This document shows positions 33,301-40,778 of a DNA stretch of 64,000 nt, one piece after another. Numbering within the stretch: the first letter of the stretch is position 1; each line of letters opens with the position of its first letter. The stretch lies in NCBI GenBank assembly GCA_027924585.1, contig BSBM01000092.1:6859001-6923000 (forward strand), given 5' to 3'. A program made the position numbers and the translations under genes. The notes under the pieces were generated by a model that ran no database searches, was not told the DNA's origin, and saw only the letters and a list, made by a program, of their open reading frames with translations. This DNA is from Larix kaempferi. Lineage: Eukaryota; Streptophyta; Pinopsida; Pinales; Pinaceae.

Positions 33301-33579
33301 TCTAGTTTTCTGACTGTTTAAAACAACTTTTTCTTCCCGTGAATAGTTTTCAGCACACCAGGAGACGAATTCTGGGAAAACAGGAAATTGATCAGGGAAA
33401 AAAGCTATTAGAGATGACTGGTGAACTCTATGCGGGTCTATACCCTCTTTTAACATCTCAGATAACTTCACTTTTACATAGGAGACCGGGAACCTAATAA
33501 GGGTATCGAAAACATCTTCATCTCTGTCTTCTAGGGCATCTTTTGACCTAAAAACGTCTATATCTTGTACAGTCTCCAT
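30373..33579 (-). CDS. LTR-resident ORF, 1068 residues, unknown function (3' LTR copy, intact)
   Basis: I do not recognise this protein. Residues about 1-430 look like a compact, mostly helical domain (FPVFPEFVSWCAENYS, FSTHRHFRFQAFLMKMI, YATGDWFLSKDSTVV, YPFTLGPFTI). Residues about 430-640 are an acidic, charged linker with a basic patch GKRLK. Residues about 650-860 form a long coiled coil rich in E, K, L and Q. Residues about 870-1068 are again helical. There is no signal peptide, zinc finger or catalytic motif I can name. It starts 946 bp inside the LTR, 168 bp after a TATA box, and runs in the same direction as gag-pol. It might be related to the extra ORFs that some Tat/Ogre elements carry upstream of gag; this is a guess. 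Confidence 0.88.
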   Translation of the reverse strand: METVQDIDVFRSKDALEDRDEDVFDTLIRFPVSYVKVKLSEMLKEGIDPHRVHQSSLIAFFPDQFPVFPEFVSWCAENYSREEKVVLNSQKTRAICKIEPAEVIRALEIDLPQTLDPEVFSEVSIIENFHHASQSDKEVFLSTCLRPETSLSELPYPLDINLFNENTQLVLTLLAVVLGLDSDLYITEFQLSLLYRISIVQSGIDESQIPRLNFEAFIAERMHDQMVNFSTHRHFRFQAFLMKMIMVSSQEELQFPEIVFATPLENNIFNFINYILSTIFKMIFGKSLPRVLPEMQVSMQLNTEYATGDWFLSKDSTVVRLYGFKHKPYVLPAFLTLRIFALEFLRQKLIVEDNNFLVHRQATDIKYPFTLGPFTIKNKNAAVYIEKLLKDMNFETDAALEYDPLNIISKRRIEHRIKALNHQTVEGMADRANWLEYKEEIIPDKSDKERSLEETMAETESEINTALVGSKRPIQDIMIIDDEETEKGKRLKTDESQELTTISEEAKATENEIPEVTVREYNIEETPVGDDVNRPKNFMDVFNEHSKNKQESAKQTSLLFPKVRNISNNEVSLFTSRNIKENSLKFSVVTKDKISEMSVDLSKINAPDKILLHRQAGEVIYSDYLGATLRANKLKNSVDKLNNQLRQEKAENKSRQHQIKKLQMDLTNKDGAAATKLLQEKEEMILTLRRKLKIPDAVLIQGAELTILEKEKEELSNEVNDVTAKLLKLSDEKDYWEKERFILEEQLATMKKQLAENSQQQVQAGPEEDKNGVDGILQAMSQISLKDNEIKLLKVEIQKLKEENEAKEKEIKTLQANNQELSSNNKGLAAHATGQAAMQGCKHMVWDQIIKEAEKLRPYLDYIRVKEKVAKDAFDSCRAVREGLNRKPKEIAQRAITFLNSLSEADLTAMSITNRISVITWARRILGKYSHIENIEAKAGEIRKEVIQFKKQFDKLVNKGFPAFWNENNELIPPADYKRLLFDIRMDHRKFQQIDHMLTGKILMEKMSGEFEILNMLILTCANLLPISYASHIEMRVLVKEMTNYDLPMADQWNYVEKYGKTRYSVHT

Positions 33580-33746
33580 CTAAATGCTTCTTTTAAACAA
33601 AATTCTGTTTAAAGAGAGTGACAGGTCACCAGACCCTACCTGTAAATGCTTGCTTTTCGCCTTCTGTCGCAATCGCCGGCTTCCACCAGTCTTCGGAGCT
33701 CTCCAGGATAACGACACATACAAAATGCCGTTATGTGGAGCCCTTT

Positions 33747-33758
33747 CTTTTTATATAA
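33747..33758 (-). promoter_or_regulatory. TATA box in element G LTR
   Basis: The minus strand reads CTTATATAAAAAG, 168 bp before the ATG of the LTR ORF. The same sequence is at 45050-45061 in the 5' LTR. A second palindromic TTTTATATAAAA lies at 34427-34438, near the start of the LTR. Confidence 0.6.
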
Positions 33759-34525
33759 GCTTTTTTAGAATAACCTCCTTGCACCTTTATGAACGTGGGT
33801 CATTTTCAACCATTGATCTTTGAACCATCATTTTGAACCGTCAGATCTTGTCCCTCTTTATTGCACCGGCGGTATCCGCGATCGAAAAGGTGGTTTCCTT
33901 TTCCGGTTTGCTACCCGCGCGGATGCACCATCTGCTGACACCTGTTAAGGCAGTTTATTCTCCGCGACCGCTTTCCTTTATATCCCGTGCACATGTTCCT
34001 GGCCGCGGATGAAACGCTGGCCGTTGATTTGATTGAAGCATGTATTGGCCTTCCGATCCGTGCAAAGTATAGTGCCACGTGCAACGGCCTTATCAGTCCA
34101 TTCCTTGTTCGCCACCTGTTAGGTCCCATCTTGCCACGTAATGTACCTTTCCACATTCTTATAATGGGTGGTTCCGCGCGGTGTTATAGTGGTTTCCGAT
34201 ACCACTTTCTCCAAGCGCGGATGAATAAATATGGGACACGTGCCTTGGTGGTATTATGTCCGCTACCACCCTCCACCGTTTGTTGGCGATTACATTGGCG
34301 ACGCGGGGTTAATATGGACCGTTGATCTGGATCTATGCTATCTCCACCGACGAAACTTGACTGGGGTTTAATCTTTACATTATATTTGCTGGCGGACTTT
34401 ATACTTATGGGTTTTTCTCCTATTCTTTTATATAAAACCCTTCAACTCAACCCCTTTTTGTGATGATTCTTTCTCTTAGGGCCTTTTAGCAAAAATTTCA
34501 ATTTTCTTCAGACCTGGTGTCAACA

Positions 34526-34614
34526 ACTGGCTCCAACTGGGGATGCTATCCTCCCTGCGAGGTAGCAAAGAACATCGTAGACCAAGTGCCTGATCCATTG
34601 GGCCACAAAATTAT

Positions 34615-34648
<34 letters not shown>

Positions 34649-34685
34649 AAATATTTACACTGTACAGGAACTTTCCTTCCATTTG
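34526..34685 (-). other. Element G junction between pol and 3' LTR, with long T/A run
   Basis: About 160 bp. It holds a run of about 30 T on the plus strand (A on the element strand) at about 34618-34647 and a purine-rich GCAGGGAGGATAG 20 bp from the LTR. A classical polypurine tract right at the LTR edge is not evident. Confidence 0.5.
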
Positions 34686-37600
34686 TTAGGACAAATAATG
34701 TTTGAGGTGCCTCCCATTTACTGGCCCTCCAGGATAAAATTCTCCATTGAAATTTTTTAAGATAAAAGCATTTTCTCCTTGGCATCCTGCAATAATATAT
34801 GGACCTTTCCATAAATGTTCAAACTTTCCATGGTGCTCTTCTTTCCTGGAATCCCATTTCAAAACCAAATCATTTATTTGAAAATCTCTTTCCTTAACTT
34901 TTCTGTCAAAAGTATTTTTCATTTTTTCTTGATGTATTTGGGTCATGTTATATGCTTTTTCTCTGACTTCATGCAATTCTATCATTTGATTTATTCTTCT
35001 TTGCATATGATTTGGTTCTTCATCAACTTCTTGTAACAGTTTCATGACTGGCAATCCTAAAGAAACAGGAAAAACTACTTCTGTACCATATACCAACTGA
35101 AAAGGGGAAGTGCCAATTGCTCTTTTTGTACTGATTCTGTCTGCCCATAGAGCATATTTCAGTTTGGTGTGCCAAGCCCTCTTATTATCCTCTAACAACT
35201 TCTTTATGATTCTCACCAAACTTTTGTTTGAAGATTCGGCTAATCCATTTCCTTGTGGATAATAAGCTGTTGAATGATTCAGATGTATGTGATATTTATG
35301 ACAGAAATTTATCATCTTTTTTGACTTGAATGCTGGGGCATTATCTGTCACTATCCTTTTAGGGCAACCAAACCTGGACAAAATATTTTCTTCCAAAAAG
35401 TTCATAATCACCGTCTCTGTGGCATTTCTAGTTGGTATGGCCTCAATCCATTTTGTGAAGTAATCAGTAGCAGTCAAAATCCACTTGTGTTGTCCTGAAG
35501 AATTCGGGTTAATTTCACCAATAAAATCTAACCCCCACTGTTGGAACGGTGCTTCAACTGAAATGGGTTTCAGTGGAAATGGTAATAATTCTCTTTTTCC
35601 ATCAAAAATTTGACATTCATGACATTTTGTTATTTCTTTATACACATCGGAATACATGCTAGGCCAGTAAAAACCAGCTCTAAGAATTTTGTTCACTGTA
35701 GCCTTCCATGAATGATGTCCTCCACACATACCTTTATGAAATTCCACCATAATATGCTGTGCCTCATTCTCTAAAAGACAATTTAACAATATTCCTCCTG
35801 GATCTTTCCAAAACAAATTCCCATCTAATATGCAAAACTTTGCAGCTTTCAGTTTTACTAACCTGGCCCTCGTTTTTTCCATGTCTGCAGGTGCTTGGAG
35901 ATTCTGTAAGACATATACAATATCTGAGTACCAGGGAGATAAAGAAAAATCTTCAATTATTGGTGACTTTGGAACATCCTCGGATGAAGTTTCAGCCATA
36001 AAATTTATACTGAGGGAATCCAAATTTGTTTCTGTCATCATCTTAGCTAAACCTTGACCTTTTATTAATTTGGTGGGTTTAATGTCGAAGTCATATTCTA
36101 GCAATACTGCTATCCATTTTGCTCTTTTCCCTTCAGGATCTGGTTGTGTAAGAATGTCTTTTACTGCTGATGATGGAACATGCGCTATTGTATGAGAATG
36201 CAAAATATATATTCTGAAATCTTTCAATGCTTTCACCAAAGCATAAGCTTGTTTTTCCATGATGTTGTATTTTAATTCTGCATCTCTCAGAATTTTACTA
36301 AAAAATGCAATAGGCTGTTCTATGCCCTCTTGATTCTTCTGCAACAGTACTCCAGCCACTGTGTGCTCCGATGCATATGTAAACATAATGAAATCTCTTG
36401 TATAATCTGGACTAATTAACACCGGTGCTTCGGTCAAAGCTTTCTTGATGTTGTCAAAGGATTTTCTTGCTTCTTCATTCCATTTAATTTCTCTATCTTT
36501 TCTCAACATTTCAGTTATATTTCTTAAAATTTCAGCAAAACTGGGAATGAACCTCCTCAACCAATTTACCCTTCCTATGAATGACTGAATCTCTTTCTTA
36601 CTTCTAGGAATTCCCACCTTTTGTATTGCAGATACTCTCTCTGGATCAATTTTAATTCCTTCTTTGGATATGATGTGTCCCAATAACCTTCCTTCTTCCA
36701 TGCAAAAATGCGATTTCTTTGGATTTAATGAAATTCCAAACCTTCTACATTTTATGAAGACTCTTTCCAAATGTTTCCAGTGATTAGCAGCGTTCTTTGA
36801 ATAAACAGTGATATCATCCATGTATACCACCACAATTTTGTCCCTTTCATTTGCAAATGCAATATCCATAGCTCTCTGAAATGTTGCCCCTGCATTCATT
36901 AGACCAAATGGCATTTTGGCATACATAAACGTTCCCCAAGGTGTAGTAAAAGCAGTTTTTTCTTGATCCTCTGGATGAACTTTGATTTGATTATAACCTG
37001 AAAAACCATCTAGCATTGAAATTCTCTCGGCTCCCACAACTTGTTGTAAAACCTGGTCCATTTTAGGGAGTGGATAATTATCTTTTAACGAAGCTCTGTT
37101 CAAGTTTCTAAAATCCACACACAGCCTTATTTCTCCATTCTTTTTCCTTACAGGTACTAAATTTGCTAACCACTTGGAAAACCTCAGAGACACGATTATC
37201 TTAGCATCAAACAACTTCCTCACCTCTTTTTCTATCACTGGCAGTAGCTTGGGATTTATTCTTCTCAACTTTTGCTTAAAAGGCTTTTCACCTGGTTTAA
37301 TTGGAATTGTATGTTGTATAACAGAAATATCATATTCCTTTAAATCCTCATAGCTCCAAGCAAAAACATCTGAAAACCTTTTCATTACTTCCACACTTTT
37401 ATCTTCTTCTTTTCTTGGTAACTTCTTTGAAAGTTTTACTAATTTGGGATCTTTTTCAGAACCCAGATTATAATCCTTCACATCTTCAGGTTTTGGTTCA
37501 ATCTTTGGATTCTTTACCACATCATTTTTATCAAATAACTTTTCTAAAGGAATTAAACCTCTAGGGATAACATTATTCTTCAGTTGAATAATATCCTTAC

Positions 37601-39347
37601 CTCCGATCCTCTGCTTGAATTTTTCGGCTTCCTCCGGAGAATCCACTTCGCCTGGACCCATCTCATCACCTTCCGCGTCAATAGATCTGTAGTGGAACTC
37701 ATCTGTCATTTCCAAAAAGCGTTTGATCTGTTGGTCATCTTCAAAGACCTGCCAATGCTTGACATTGTCTGGAATAGATGGTCTATGTATGACTTCGATA
37801 TTATATTCCTTTTTAGAAAAGGCGGGAGTTTTGAATGCAGCTCCTGCAGTGGCTAAAGAATCTGCTACAGTGTTGCTAACTCGGGGAATTGAGATAACAT
37901 CATGTTCATCAAAGAAGTTTTCCAGTAAATCCCACACTTCATTCCTATAGGACCTCATTTTTGGGTGTTTGGTCTGATAAATAGCTTTTACTTGATTTAT
38001 AACCAATTCAGAATCTCCGAATACCTCAATCTTTCTTGCTTTCAAATCCTTCAACACATTCAATCCCAGAATTAAGGCCTCATACTCTGCAACATTGTTG
38101 GTACATTCAAAATTCAATTGGTAAGAAAACATTAGAAATTCTCTGTCGGGTGTAATTATCCATACTCCTGCTCCAGCTCCTTCTCTGCTTCTAGCTCCAT
38201 CAAAGTGCATCGTCCAAGTACCTTCTTTCCTGATCTTTTCTCTTGACAATTTTTCCTCCTTATTTTCTTTAGGTTCAATTAAATCAATCTTTTCTTTAGA
38301 TTCAACATCATTGTACAAAATGCAAGACCCCAAATCGGTGTCTAAAGCATATATGGCATGTTTCTCAGGTTCTTTTAGATCACTCACCAAATAAGAAGCT
38401 CTCTTTTCAGTATACAATCTTCTGTGTACCCCCAACACCGGAATAGTAGCAAAAGACATATCCATTTGTAGAGTTCCCTTTAACTTTGAAGCCCACGACC
38501 TGGACAATAACATACCAAACTTTGCAGGAATATCAGCAACCACCACATCCATGAGAATACCTTTGGCTGGTATTTTACTGAGATTGACTGTCAAATCTTT
38601 AATCAACCCTAAACATTTAACTTTCCTTGAATCAAAAGAAAATAAGTCATCATATGGTCTTGTGATTTCCAATCCCAAAGAATCTACTACAAGTTTGGGC
38701 ATCAAATTATGAGAAGCTCCGGAATCCAACATGCAGTTATGTACCACTTTATCATGAATATCCAAATTCACATAGAAAGGAGAAACTTCGTCCAAACTAT
38801 TGTCTTCCATTCTTGATCCTAAACAGATATTAGGATTATCATCATCTAATTCCAAAGTGTCTACTTCCACCCGATTTTCTACCCGCATCATCTTGAAAAT
38901 TTGTTCCTTGTATTCCTTGTTTTTCAGTATTTCATTAAAGGGTACTGAAATCTTTACTTTTGACATTTCATTCTGTATGTTGAAAGGAGCCAAATTTTTA
39001 TCACTTTCCTTCATAAGATCTTTCTTGATGTCTGGAATTACCTTGGGTACATCTTCATTTTCTTTTCTTTTAGCTTGCGATTCAGATTGACTTGTAGAAG
39101 CTTTATCAGCATTTCTCTTTGACTTGCCTATTGGTTCTTTCCCTTTGTCAATTACAACATCTCGGTTCCTCAGATTTATCTTTCTTTGAAGATCATTTAT
39201 GGCATTTTGATAACCAATCTGGTATTGATCACTTCCTATCTCCAAACTACAACATTCTCCTTCTGCCATGAACATATCATGCTCCTGTTTAGTCAAATAC
39301 ACTTCTGGATCAGAACTGCCACAATGATGAATATCTCCTTCAGGCAT
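34686..39347 (-). CDS. Pol of element G: protease, archaeal-type RNase H, RT, RNase H, integrase
   Basis: 1553 residues, no internal stop. Protease has DSGAS at 208-212. The extra RNase H spans about 375-500 with D383 (HFDGA), E423 (AEYEAL), D445 (FGDSELV) and D496 (VADSLA). RT spans about 690-910 with D780 (MLDGFSGY) and YMDD at 842-845. The second, Ty3-type RNase H (about 985-1100) has YAS at 991 where Asp is expected. Integrase has an HHCC finger (about 1204-1245) and D1274, D1335, E1371 (35 residues between the last two), and ends GGPVNGRHLKHYLS. The unusual point is the RNase H placed before RT. The frame is open upstream to the gag TGA, so the ATG used here is only a lower limit. Confidence 0.95.
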   Translation of the reverse strand: MPEGDIHHCGSSDPEVYLTKQEHDMFMAEGECCSLEIGSDQYQIGYQNAINDLQRKINLRNRDVVIDKGKEPIGKSKRNADKASTSQSESQAKRKENEDVPKVIPDIKKDLMKESDKNLAPFNIQNEMSKVKISVPFNEILKNKEYKEQIFKMMRVENRVEVDTLELDDDNPNICLGSRMEDNSLDEVSPFYVNLDIHDKVVHNCMLDSGASHNLMPKLVVDSLGLEITRPYDDLFSFDSRKVKCLGLIKDLTVNLSKIPAKGILMDVVVADIPAKFGMLLSRSWASKLKGTLQMDMSFATIPVLGVHRRLYTEKRASYLVSDLKEPEKHAIYALDTDLGSCILYNDVESKEKIDLIEPKENKEEKLSREKIRKEGTWTMHFDGARSREGAGAGVWIITPDREFLMFSYQLNFECTNNVAEYEALILGLNVLKDLKARKIEVFGDSELVINQVKAIYQTKHPKMRSYRNEVWDLLENFFDEHDVISIPRVSNTVADSLATAGAAFKTPAFSKKEYNIEVIHRPSIPDNVKHWQVFEDDQQIKRFLEMTDEFHYRSIDAEGDEMGPGEVDSPEEAEKFKQRIGGKDIIQLKNNVIPRGLIPLEKLFDKNDVVKNPKIEPKPEDVKDYNLGSEKDPKLVKLSKKLPRKEEDKSVEVMKRFSDVFAWSYEDLKEYDISVIQHTIPIKPGEKPFKQKLRRINPKLLPVIEKEVRKLFDAKIIVSLRFSKWLANLVPVRKKNGEIRLCVDFRNLNRASLKDNYPLPKMDQVLQQVVGAERISMLDGFSGYNQIKVHPEDQEKTAFTTPWGTFMYAKMPFGLMNAGATFQRAMDIAFANERDKIVVVYMDDITVYSKNAANHWKHLERVFIKCRRFGISLNPKKSHFCMEEGRLLGHIISKEGIKIDPERVSAIQKVGIPRSKKEIQSFIGRVNWLRRFIPSFAEILRNITEMLRKDREIKWNEEARKSFDNIKKALTEAPVLISPDYTRDFIMFTYASEHTVAGVLLQKNQEGIEQPIAFFSKILRDAELKYNIMEKQAYALVKALKDFRIYILHSHTIAHVPSSAVKDILTQPDPEGKRAKWIAVLLEYDFDIKPTKLIKGQGLAKMMTETNLDSLSINFMAETSSEDVPKSPIIEDFSLSPWYSDIVYVLQNLQAPADMEKTRARLVKLKAAKFCILDGNLFWKDPGGILLNCLLENEAQHIMVEFHKGMCGGHHSWKATVNKILRAGFYWPSMYSDVYKEITKCHECQIFDGKRELLPFPLKPISVEAPFQQWGLDFIGEINPNSSGQHKWILTATDYFTKWIEAIPTRNATETVIMNFLEENILSRFGCPKRIVTDNAPAFKSKKMINFCHKYHIHLNHSTAYYPQGNGLAESSNKSLVRIIKKLLEDNKRAWHTKLKYALWADRISTKRAIGTSPFQLVYGTEVVFPVSLGLPVMKLLQEVDEEPNHMQRRINQMIELHEVREKAYNMTQIHQEKMKNTFDRKVKERDFQINDLVLKWDSRKEEHHGKFEHLWKGPYIIAGCQGENAFILKNFNGEFYPGGPVNGRHLKHYLS

Positions 39348-39392
39348 TTCGGCTTCAGCTTCTCCAGCAATATAATTTTCAGGAAAAGGAGG

Positions 39393-40607
39393 TCAGATTT
39401 GATCTTCTGCATTCCTTGGGTTTGGCTGTCCTCTCGGCCTTACAGCTGGAACAAAAGGCCTCCCAAAGTTCGGGTTCCTGATTTGAGGTTCTGTTTGTTC
39501 CTTATTTGGAGTTTTGTTGTCCACTACTAATCTTTCTAGCAACTTTTCCATAGTTTTCATCATTGTTTCGAATTTTATATCTGTAGAGGAAGAAGAAGAA
39601 GAAGCTACATTTTGATTATCTTCTCTAATTTTCTTTCTATCCATATCTCTATGTCTCATTTTTCCAGAAGCCATCATATTAGCCTCAACTTCTACTGCAT
39701 CTTTCATCATTATTGCAAAAGTACTAGATCTTCTTTCTCTTAATGTGCAGGAAAAATCACCTTCAAAAGCATCAGCATAATGTAACTTGGCTGCTCCTAC
39801 TGGAGGTTTTATATCTGTAGGGATTGAATTGTAGACTTTCATAAATCTGGCAGAAAACTCCTGAACTGACTCAAACCCTCCCTTTTTCAAATTGTTGTAT
39901 TGGGTCAATACCTGTGAAGGATTCTTCTGATCTTCCCATCTTTCGATAAAAAGGGTTGTAAAGGCATCATAATTTGCAATAGATCCAGCGGCCAAAGCTC
40001 TAAACCATTTTTTCACTTCACCTCTCAAACTTTGAGCAAACAGCCTCATTTTAGCATCATCAAAATCTACTTCTTCTAAATCAATAAAATCGCTGAAATT
40101 ATCAACATGTTGTTGTGCTGTATAATTTCCCTCATTATCAAAAGTAAAGATCCTCTGTGCATAATTTTGAGGCAAATCATGTAAAACTGCTGGCAAAACC
40201 AAAGGAGCAAATCTGGCAGCCATGGGTGGTGGGTTATAAGGTGCAACTACAGTCGCCTGTTGTCTATTACCCTGTACAGGTATTCTTTGGGCTTTGGATA
40301 TTTCAGGTGCTTTCCTCTCAGATCTTTGTAAATTTTCCCAAACAGATTTTAAAGAATAGTCCCACAGACTTTGTGGATCAACTTTTGTTTCTCTCAAATC
40401 AGAATCTGACTTAGTTCTAAACAGAATCTTTTCACTGGAACCAATGTTTTCTTCCTCAAACAAATGTTCTTGCAAAGAAGGAAATATAGTCGAAAACTGA
40501 GAAATACCTTCTTTTGTCTTGCCTTTGATTTTCTCCGTCTTGAGGAGCTTTTCTGGATTATCTACGCCTGAAAAGAACTGCGAACCGGGATTCCTTCTTG
40601 TAGCCAC
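39393..40607 (-). CDS. Gag of element G
   Basis: 404 residues. The central part (about 150-310) matches the retrotransposon Gag pattern: a tryptophan-phenylalanine block KKWFRALAAGSIANYDAF and a helix with FIERWEDQ, LKKGGFESVQEF. No CCHC zinc knuckle is present; the tail is rich in serine, proline and arginine. It ends in TGA (39395-39393), and pol follows in the same frame. Gag would form particles that package the RNA. It starts about 150 bp after the primer site. Confidence 0.88.
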   Translation of the reverse strand: MATRRNPGSQFFSGVDNPEKLLKTEKIKGKTKEGISQFSTIFPSLQEHLFEEENIGSSEKILFRTKSDSDLRETKVDPQSLWDYSLKSVWENLQRSERKAPEISKAQRIPVQGNRQQATVVAPYNPPPMAARFAPLVLPAVLHDLPQNYAQRIFTFDNEGNYTAQQHVDNFSDFIDLEEVDFDDAKMRLFAQSLRGEVKKWFRALAAGSIANYDAFTTLFIERWEDQKNPSQVLTQYNNLKKGGFESVQEFSARFMKVYNSIPTDIKPPVGAAKLHYADAFEGDFSCTLRERRSSTFAIMMKDAVEVEANMMASGKMRHRDMDRKKIREDNQNVASSSSSSTDIKFETMMKTMEKLLERLVVDNKTPNKEQTEPQIRNPNFGRPFVPAVRPRGQPNPRNAEDQI

Positions 40608-40756
40608 AATGTCTTTCTCAACTTAATCTCAAAACTTCTAAAAACTGTCACAAGTGAAGTCGCCAGGGCAATATCTACAACCAACTTGTTTCAAACTTCC
40701 TTGCCCAAGAAATCTGAGCTTTCTTTGTCGTTTCTCCCAGGGAAAATTTCACTTTC

Positions 40757-40775
40757 GTCCCCGGCAACGGCGCCA
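40757..40775 (-). promoter_or_regulatory. Element G primer-binding site, tRNA-Asp type
   Basis: Three bases inside the 5' LTR the minus strand reads TGGCGCCGTTGCCGGGGAC, the tRNA-Asp-complementary site known from Athila-type elements. Confidence 0.9.
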
Positions 40776-40778
40776 AAA

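Larger units (their letters stand above)
29476..34525 (-). repeat. Element G 3' LTR (5,050 bp) with intact internal ORF
   Basis: Ends TGTTGACACC and GTGTTAACA in element sense. A TATA box on the minus strand (33758-33747) lies 170 bp before the ORF start. A minus-strand AATAAA lies at 30093-30088, 280 bp after the ORF stop. If both are used, the ORF falls in the R region and would be present at both ends of the genomic RNA. Confidence 0.95.

Noticed and set aside
33911-34325. Overlapping ORFs in the first 600 bp of the element G LTR on both strands
   Set aside because: They fall in the region upstream of the TATA box expected to be promoter sequence and show no protein motif.
34618-34647. 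Long T run as a sign of a poly(A) retrocopy
   Set aside because: It is inside element G between pol and the 3' LTR, not at an insertion edge.
40757-40775. Sequence GTCCCCGGCAACGGCGCCA looks like the 3' end of a tRNA-Asp gene
   Set aside because: It lies three bases inside an LTR and has no tRNA body upstream; it is the primer-binding site of element G.
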